A stretch of 64,000 bases of DNA from Anaeramoeba flamelloides (Eukaryota > Metamonada > Anaeramoebidae), in NCBI GenBank assembly GCA_027625915.1, contig JANTQA010000048.1, forward strand, positions 2,728,001 through 2,792,000, written 5' to 3'. A model generated the notes under the pieces. That model ran no database searches and was not told the origin of the DNA. It saw only the letters and a program-made list of their open reading frames with translations. Both the position numbers and the translations under genes were made by a program. Positions 57,572 to 64,000 of the stretch are shown in pieces. Within the stretch, counting starts at the first letter, position 1; every line of letters starts with the position of its first letter.

Positions 57572-58864
57572 ATGTATGATGAAAATTCACCTTTTTTTGA
57601 GATAATCAGGAGGAAAAAAAGAAAAGAAAGAGCTAGTAAACATAAAACAAAGCCAGTTACAGTAAAGCACCATAGCCTGCATAAACATAAGGAAAAAGAA
57701 AAAAACAAAGAAAAAGAACAAGAAAAAGAAAAAGAATATGAGGGATCAAAGGAAATTGAGAAAGAAAAAAAACAAAACAGCGTTACAACAAAGCAACGAA
57801 CAGAACACAGCGAGAAAAAGCAAAAAAAAAAATTTGTTGGTGTTCGACGGCGTATTTTAAAAGGGCCACGTATACCAACCACAAGAAGAAAGCCAATAAA
57901 CACACAAAAAAAGAAGGTTGAAGAGAACAAAAATAAAAAAGAACAAAACAAACAAGAACAAAAGAAAAAAAATTCCAAATTTGATAAGAATAATAAAAAC
58001 AAAAGAAGATCAAGAAACAAAAAGGATTGGACGCAAGAGGAATGGGACGAGTATAACCGAAAGGAAAATGCACAAAGAACGTTTTTTGCTCCAACACAAG
58101 ACGAATCGGCGCTTGCAGGCTCTAGTATCCAGCAAGACGATGTTATACCCGAGGAAGATCTTCCATCTGATGCCTCAAATGAAGAAGACGAGGCAAACAT
58201 GGGGTATGAGGATATTTTAGAAGAAAAGGAACAAGAAATATGGCCAGATCCCATCAAGCTCCCACTTGCTCCTCAAATTTTTAAGAAGGAAGAAAAGGAA
58301 AACCAACCCAAAGTTAAGCAAAATTCACAAGGAAAAGAAGAAGAAGAAGAAGAGGAAAAAAAAAAAAAAAAGAATAAAATGGAAATTGAATTCGAAGACA
58401 AGGAAGATGAATTGGAGTTTAACAAAAAAACTCAAGAAATAGATGAGTCAGATGATATTTTAATGAAATATTCTTCAAAAAATTTACTCAAAAAGGAAAC
58501 GCAAAAGATTGAAAAAACTTCGCAATATCTGCAAGATGAAATTGGAGAATTCCAAGAAAACGAATTTTATTGGTTACAACTTCCCCCAATACTCCCTATT
58601 TCTTTCAAATCAGGTGAGAAAAAAGGTCAAAACAAAAAACTTGGCGGCCAAATTGGAACACTTCGGATTCACAAGTCTGGTAAAGTTTCAATCCTTTTTA
58701 AAGGAAACGATCTGGCCTTTGACATATTTAAAGGCACAACACCTCATCATTACCAATCTGCCTTATTTATTGATAAGGACACAGATTGCTCTGAAATAGG
58801 CAAGGTTCAAAAGAAATTGATATTGTCACCAAATTTAAAAATTTGGTCAAAAACATTAAATTAA
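57572..58864 (+). CDS. RPC4: RNA polymerase III subunit RPC4
   Basis: RPC4 (POLR3D in animals, Rpc53 in yeast) pairs with RPC5 in the TFIIF-like subcomplex of Pol III, needed for termination and reinitiation on tRNA and 5S genes. The C-terminal hundred residues (about 329-430) carry the family signature in order: FYWLQLPPILP, then GGQIGTLRIHKSGKV.ILF (compare G.VGKLLIRKSGRVQL in the human protein), then IGKVQKKLILSPNL. The N-terminal two-thirds is Lys/Glu/Gln-rich and poorly conserved, as is usual for RPC4, with WTQEEWDEYNRKE as its one well-ordered patch. ATG 57572 (MYDENSPFFEI) is chosen because the upstream in-frame stretch begins with GTG and reads as a hydrophobic, non-conserved run. The gene is a single exon of 430 residues. 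It converges on the LRR gene downstream. Confidence 0.85.
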   Translation: MYDENSPFFEIIRRKKRKERASKHKTKPVTVKHHSLHKHKEKEKNKEKEQEKEKEYEGSKEIEKEKKQNSVTTKQRTEHSEKKQKKKFVGVRRRILKGPRIPTTRRKPINTQKKKVEENKNKKEQNKQEQKKKNSKFDKNNKNKRRSRNKKDWTQEEWDEYNRKENAQRTFFAPTQDESALAGSSIQQDDVIPEEDLPSDASNEEDEANMGYEDILEEKEQEIWPDPIKLPLAPQIFKKEEKENQPKVKQNSQGKEEEEEEEKKKKKNKMEIEFEDKEDELEFNKKTQEIDESDDILMKYSSKNLLKKETQKIEKTSQYLQDEIGEFQENEFYWLQLPPILPISFKSGEKKGQNKKLGGQIGTLRIHKSGKVSILFKGNDLAFDIFKGTTPHHYQSALFIDKDTDCSEIGKVQKKLILSPNLKIWSKTLN

Positions 58865-61061
58865 ATAACATTTAATACATAGAAATGCAGAAATATCTAC
58901 ACCAATCCAATGGATGGATTAATAAATATATAGATAAATAAATAAATAAATAAATAAATAAATTCACAAAATATAATAAATGTAATTTTCAATTCATCTC
59001 ATTTTTGTTTTTTTTGAATATAAATTTTTTTTTGTTTTTTCATTTAAATGGCTGGGTTGTTTGAAAAAGTCTCTAAATATTAAAAAAAGGAAAAGACAGA
59101 GGGATAGAAAAAATGTTAATTTTCTCTGGATATAAATTTAATCAGTTAGGTATTTTATTAAAAAAAAATAGAATTCAAAGGGTGTTATTATTGGATATTG
59201 TTATTTATTTGGAGAGTTTAAAGAGAGTGAAGAAAATAACTTTTTAAAAATGTTGTACTTGATAAAAAAAATTTTTTTTATGTAGAAGTAATTACTTGAA
59301 AACTTTTATTAGGAATTATAAACTTTGTCGAGATTTGATCAAAATGAATGATAAAACTTTTAAAATATTTTTTTTTTTTTTTTTTAAATTATTTTTTTTC
59401 CATTTTAGATCCTTACATTTCAACAAATAATAACTCAAGCAATTTGACTCATTGTTTCAAAAATCAGAAATGTATTTTTCTGTTTGGGTGAAATGGTAAT
59501 ACCCTATCGAGAAAAATATATTACTAATTTTCTCAAATTACATCAAATAACAATAGAAATTGTTATTTTTTTGTTTCTTATTTTTGTTTATGTAGAATTA
59601 ATTCTTTAATCTAGTTTATTCCTTTTTTTTTTTTTTCATACGATGGTTATTTCCAATAAAAAACTTAATTGTATCTTATAATCAATCAATTAAATTCAAA
59701 CTTTCTGATTCAGTAAAATGAGCTGAAATTATATTTGATTTGAATAAAATTGTCCAAAAATGATTATGAATAGTATTAGCAAACAAAACAATTCAATAAA
59801 TTATCATTTTTAATATTTTATAAAGATAATTACCTAAACCCAAGTGAATCAGATTTAAAAATTAAACTAATGCATAGAAAGAGCAAAAAACAAATTTTGA
59901 ACAAAAATATATTTCAAAAATTCTTACTCACCTAAAATAATAAATTGAAAAAAAAAATATAAAACATTTCTATTAGTATTCAAGATCAACTAACAATTAA
60001 ATCTGATTAATAATTTACTTTTAAATCATTCTAAATATATAAAAGCCTGATATTTTAAAAATAAAACAAATTAAAGCAAAACTTGTAAAAAGGTGAATTA
60101 TAATTTGTAAAAGTGGCTTTACAGATTTTTTTAATATGAACTATCCCAAAAACGTTAACAATAAAGAAATTTTTTTGAATAAAAATAATTATTTTTGAAA
60201 TAAATGGCATGACCTCAATTTTCTTAATGTTAAATTGTCTTTTAAAGATCTCTCTTTTTTTTCAACTGGACTTAACATTCTGAAAAAAAAAATCAAAAGC
60301 AAAAATCAAAAAAAAACAAAAATTTGAAAAACTATTTAGAAAAAATGATCTGATCTAAAAATTGAAAATTTATTTTTTATGAAAAGAATATAGAGACAAA
60401 ACCTTGAAAATATTGTTTTGATAAGAATACAGGACAAGCCCTCAAAAAAAACTTCCAACAATATTATAAAGTGAGTCAACATTTTTGAAAAATAGTTTGA
60501 TTTGTCTTATTTTTATTTAATTCCAAATCAAAACTGTTTGTTAAATTTGCTTTTTGTAAATTTTTTTTTGTTTTTTTTTTGTCTACTATTAATTTTCTTT
60601 TTTTGCTTTAAAAATGCTGGTTATAAGCCCAGTTTAATTTAAAAGTGCATTTTGCTCCAGTGTCCAAGAAATATTCATTTTATCCAACAAGAATTTAAAC
60701 ACACAAACTTACATTTTTTGACCATTTTTGTTCGTATCAAATACAAAATTTTTTAGTTGAGTTAATAAAAACATTATCCATAATTTTCGCAATATTAAGT
60801 ATCATATTATTATTATTTAATTGACTAAGTTATTGGGTTTCCTTTTGGGGCTCGGAAAGAAATAAATACAGCATGATTATTTTTCAATCCCAGCAATTAT
60901 TGGTACATCAACAAAGTAATAAATCTTTGGTGATTATTATCCTTATTTGTAATTTTAAAAAAAAAAAAAAAAAAAAAAACGAGATTAACCATTTTGGAAA
61001 TAGATTTAATAATAATAATTATAATAGTAATAATAGTAATAAAAATTTGGATAAATAAACA
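58865..61061. other. Convergent intergenic DNA
   Basis: These 2.2 kb lie between the 3' ends of RPC4 and the LRR gene. No gene or complete element is recognised; there are poly(A)/poly(T) tracts and an ATAA microsatellite. Confidence 0.45.
58933..58963. repeat. (ATAA)n microsatellite
   Basis: About seven ATAA units lie just after RPC4. Confidence 0.85.
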
Positions 61062-63518
61062 TTATTTTTTATTTAAATTCAATAATAATTTTCGTTTTTC
61101 TGTGTCTGTAATAAATTGGATTAATTTATAATCTAAAGGGTTATCATTGACTGAGAATTTTCGAATATTTTGGAATCTAATTAAGAACGGAAGAGGTATA
61201 TCCTGTATTAAATTGTTGGATAAATCAAATTCTATTAGGTTTGGTAACAATTCTGTTTTAATGGGGAGGGTTGAAATCAGGTTACTTCTTAATCTTAAAA
61301 CTTTTAATAATTTTAATTGGAAAATTTGCGTTGGTAGAATATTGATTAAATTAAATGACAAATCTAAAAAAGACAAGGAATGTAGAGTGTTAATTTTTTT
61401 TGGGAATAGTGTAATAGTATTTTTAACTAATGATAAATGCTCTAATTGTGATAAATTGAAAATCGAATCTGGGATTTCAGATATTTTATTATATGAGAAA
61501 TCTATTTTATTCAGTTTTTTTAGTTTCACAAAGTCAATGGGTATTTTTGTTAGATGATTATTTTTTAATGATAATACCCGGAGATTAGCAAGTTTTTGAA
61601 TTTCTGGGGATATTTTTACTAATTGACAAGTATTTAAAATTAAGGTCTGCAAATTCCACAAATGAGAGATTTTTTTTGGTACAAATAATAACGTATTATT
61701 AAAGATTTTCAAATGTTCCAGACTATTCAATTTACATACTTTAAGTGGGAAAGATGAAAAACCAACATTCGATATCGACAAAAACGATAGTGATGATAAA
61801 AATTTCAAATCAAAATCATCAAAATTTAAGAATGAAAAATTTTTAATCAATAATTTGTGAATAGAATTATTCATTATATTTGAATTATTAACAAGACCTA
61901 TTGCATTATTATTATTATTAGTTGTAGTGGTAACTACATTCGTATTATTAGTATTAGTGCTAGTGTTAGTATTAGTATTAGTATTGGTATTGGTATTAGT
62001 ATTAAAAATAGTATTAGTATTTAATAAATCATTTTTTTTGTTTCTCAAATTGTTTCCATTAATGTTTAAGATTTTATTATTAATATTGGAATTATTTATT
62101 CTGAATTTTATATAATCAAACTCATTTCTTGCAAATGATTTATTTTTGTTTTTCTTGGTTTGGTTATCAATACACTTTTCAATAACTGTGCTTATTAATG
62201 ATTGCACGACTTGTGATTTAATTTTTAAAATCCTATCATTAGCTATTCTATAATTTTCTGATCTAATGTATTTTTCAGAGTTTAACATTTTGTTAGCAAG
62301 TATTAAATAATTATACAACATTTCTCCGTTTTCGTTTTGTGGGGCAAAGGATGATCCATTTTTGAAATTTAATATTTTTAAACAAAAGGGATTACCAGCA
62401 AGATATAACTGTTCAAGATTTGTTAGCTGCACTAAATGTAAAGGGAAAGTTTCTATAAAATTATTGTTTAACGCCAAGATCTTTAAATGGGCACCCAAGC
62501 GGGAAATCTCTTCAGGAACCGTTTTTATTAAATTGCTATGAATCTTAAGTGAGATCAAATTTTTAAGTGTACACAATTTTGCTGGGAAATGCAGTAACAT
62601 ATTATTTGAAATATGAAACATTTGCAATTCTTGGTAATGATAGACAACCCTTGGAACACTCGTAAACTTGTTGGAACTTAAAGATAATCTTTTTAATCTA
62701 GTCAGTGTTGTTAAGGTTCTTGGCAATTTCTCTAAAAGGTTCTGTGAGAAATCTAATGATTGTAAATTTGTTAATTTGCATAAATTTGGGCTAATTGTCT
62801 TCAGAAAATTGTTACGAACATACATTTTTTCTAAAGTATTTAAGCTAGAGATCGGATCTAAATCACAACTTAACAAACAAGAGTCAAGCCGGATTTCTTT
62901 TAGGTTTTGGAAAAATGGGAGATCGATCCGTAAAGATTTTAATTCATTCTTTGAAAGATTTAAGATCTTGATTTCTTTTGTTTCTATTTCAAATTTTGTC
63001 GGAAAAGTTTTCAAGTTGGTTGAATTTAAATCAATTACGACTTTGTGTTTTTGATTATTCTTATTGTTGTTTCTGTTTTTGTTTTTGTTTGTGTTTCTGT
63101 TTCTGTTTAAGTTTTTGGTTTTGTTGATGTTGTTCGTGTTTCTTTTTTTGTTTAGGTGAGAGGTGCTTTTGGAATTTTGTTTTGGTCTTTTGTTTTTTTG
63201 GGTCTTATTTGTTGTTTTTGGTTTTAATTGATTCAAAATTTTTATTTGTTCGTGAATTAAAGTTACCAATTTGTCCCTTTCTTTTTGATCCTTTAATTCA
63301 AGTATATTTTTTTTATTATTGTTTACAATTATCAAAGAATTCTTATTTTGAATCCTAACCTTTGTCTCTTTTGTTAACCGAATTTGTTCCAAGACTATTT
63401 CTTTTTTTTTGTTGTTATAGAGAATTAAATTGTTTTCCTCAAGATGAAAATAATACAACTTCAAATTATCAATCGGCGTTTTTTTTGCTGTTCTTCTTCG
63501 TTGGTGGTTTGTTGTCAT
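61062..63518 (-). CDS. PH-like plus leucine-rich repeat protein
   Basis: The minus-strand frame runs from ATG 63518 (MTTNHQRR) to a TAA at 61062-61064, 818 residues. Residues about 20-100 read like the middle and end of a PH domain (LKLYYFHLEENNLILY..., then a C-terminal helix KERDKLVTLIHEQI). A Lys/Asn-rich linker follows, then LRRs in two blocks (about 165-385 and 560-800) with the L..L.L..N.L..LP pattern. The blocks are separated by a helical stretch and an Asn-Thr repeat. PH plus LRR recalls PHLPP, but no PP2C phosphatase domain follows, so this is more likely an adaptor. The first PH strands are missing. The frame stays open upstream to an acceptor-like TTTTTTTTAG near 63565, so a 5' exon may exist to the right, possibly outside the window. 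Confidence 0.75.
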   Translation of the reverse strand: MTTNHQRRRTAKKTPIDNLKLYYFHLEENNLILYNNKKKEIVLEQIRLTKETKVRIQNKNSLIIVNNNKKNILELKDQKERDKLVTLIHEQIKILNQLKPKTTNKTQKNKRPKQNSKSTSHLNKKRNTNNINKTKNLNRNRNTNKNKNRNNNKNNQKHKVVIDLNSTNLKTFPTKFEIETKEIKILNLSKNELKSLRIDLPFFQNLKEIRLDSCLLSCDLDPISSLNTLEKMYVRNNFLKTISPNLCKLTNLQSLDFSQNLLEKLPRTLTTLTRLKRLSLSSNKFTSVPRVVYHYQELQMFHISNNMLLHFPAKLCTLKNLISLKIHSNLIKTVPEEISRLGAHLKILALNNNFIETFPLHLVQLTNLEQLYLAGNPFCLKILNFKNGSSFAPQNENGEMLYNYLILANKMLNSEKYIRSENYRIANDRILKIKSQVVQSLISTVIEKCIDNQTKKNKNKSFARNEFDYIKFRINNSNINNKILNINGNNLRNKKNDLLNTNTIFNTNTNTNTNTNTNTSTNTNNTNVVTTTTNNNNNAIGLVNNSNIMNNSIHKLLIKNFSFLNFDDFDLKFLSSLSFLSISNVGFSSFPLKVCKLNSLEHLKIFNNTLLFVPKKISHLWNLQTLILNTCQLVKISPEIQKLANLRVLSLKNNHLTKIPIDFVKLKKLNKIDFSYNKISEIPDSIFNLSQLEHLSLVKNTITLFPKKINTLHSLSFLDLSFNLINILPTQIFQLKLLKVLRLRSNLISTLPIKTELLPNLIEFDLSNNLIQDIPLPFLIRFQNIRKFSVNDNPLDYKLIQFITDTEKRKLLLNLNKK

Positions 63519-64000
63519 TATCGCTTTCAAATTAGTTGATAATCCAGTAATTTTTTTTTGATCACTAAAAAAAAGAACAAAAAAAAATGAAAATTGAATT
63601 TTAAAATTTTACAATTATTATTCTTAAGGTTAATAATCCCTGAAACTGGAAAAAAGTTTACCAAGTATTTATGTATGGCGACTTGTTTATTTTGGTTCTT
63701 AACTGATCGATCTGGGACTTGGTATGAATTTTAATAGTGGCTAAATTGAGGTTCAAAAATGAATTTCTGTTTTTTTTTCAAAATATAATTTTTTAAAGTT
63801 CAAGACATACAGATTCGAATTTCATTAATAAAATGATAAATTTTGACTTTTGGGTTGGATATTGAAATATTTCGTTTCCCTTTTACTATATTATCTTTAA
63901 AAAAATTAAAATTTTTTAAAAAGGTGGAAATTAAAACCTACTAAATAAAAATTTTAATTTAAAACCTACAAATCACATTTTTTTTAATTAAATAACATCA
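63519..64000. other. Right-edge DNA with a solo M5 arm
   Basis: 63681-63745 matches one arm of M5 (TTTGGTTCTTAACTGATCGA, then GACTTGGTATGAATTTTAAT). No partner arm lies in the remaining 250 bp, so the element is either a solo arm or continues past the window. Otherwise A+T-rich; it may hold an upstream exon or the promoter of the LRR gene. Confidence 0.5.

Noticed and set aside
57499-58257. 252-codon minus-strand open frame rich in Phe/Ser/Cys
   Set aside because: It is antisense to the Lys/Glu-rich part of RPC4; its composition is explained entirely by the complement of AAA/GAA codons.
1-64000. CRISPR arrays, operons, ribosome-binding sites
   Set aside because: No regularly spaced direct repeats with unique spacers were seen, and the introns and gene families show nuclear eukaryotic DNA.

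Overview
This is a very A+T-rich nuclear window, roughly three-quarters or more A+T by eye. It shows a eukaryotic, intron-bearing protist genome: GT-AG introns, standard stop codons (TAA, once TAG), proteins padded with Asn/Lys/Ser runs, and non-coding DNA full of homopolymer tracts. The protein set (TOR kinase, a RMC1/Mic1 homologue, a STK11IP/LIP1-like protein, PUF60, Pol III subunit RPC4, an ankyrin-DHHC protein, LRR and ankyrin-FN3 proteins) fits a free-living amoeboid or flagellate protist. An Anaeramoeba-like or amoebozoan source is my guess, not a demonstrated assignment.

Layout. 1-4.0 kb is gene-poor and repeat-rich: a 5'-truncated LINE tail with target-site duplication, a 433-bp MITE and a dispersed repeat. 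4.0-5.5 kb holds an ankyrin-FN3 gene. 8.3-16.0 kb holds RMC1, split by a 4.4-kb intron. 18.2-26.1 kb holds a STK11IP-like gene with a 3.5-kb intron. 27.4-31.9 kb (minus strand) holds a ZDHHC17-like ankyrin/DHHC gene with a 2.9-kb intron and a ruined catalytic motif. 36.6-38.4 kb holds PUF60. 43.2-54.7 kb holds TOR, a 2967-residue model with one 2.65-kb intron. 57.6-58.9 kb holds RPC4. 61.1-63.5 kb (minus strand) holds a PH-like plus LRR protein.

Non-coding space is populated by at least six families of short non-autonomous elements with terminal inverted repeats (here named M1-M7), several with TA or TTA duplications. Some are nested in each other. I found no transposase gene. The four large introns nearly all carry these elements, whereas the other introns are about 30-280 bp, so element insertion has probably inflated particular introns.

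Functional links: RMC1 (Mon1-Ccz1/Rab7 pathway), STK11IP-like (lysosomal in animals) and TOR all act on the late endosome/lysosome in model organisms. RPC4 belongs to Pol III, a TOR-controlled machine. Whether their proximity matters cannot be judged from one window. Exon structures were worked out by reading frames, splice signals and remembered family conservation, without alignment software. The large exons are reliable and the small ones tentative.
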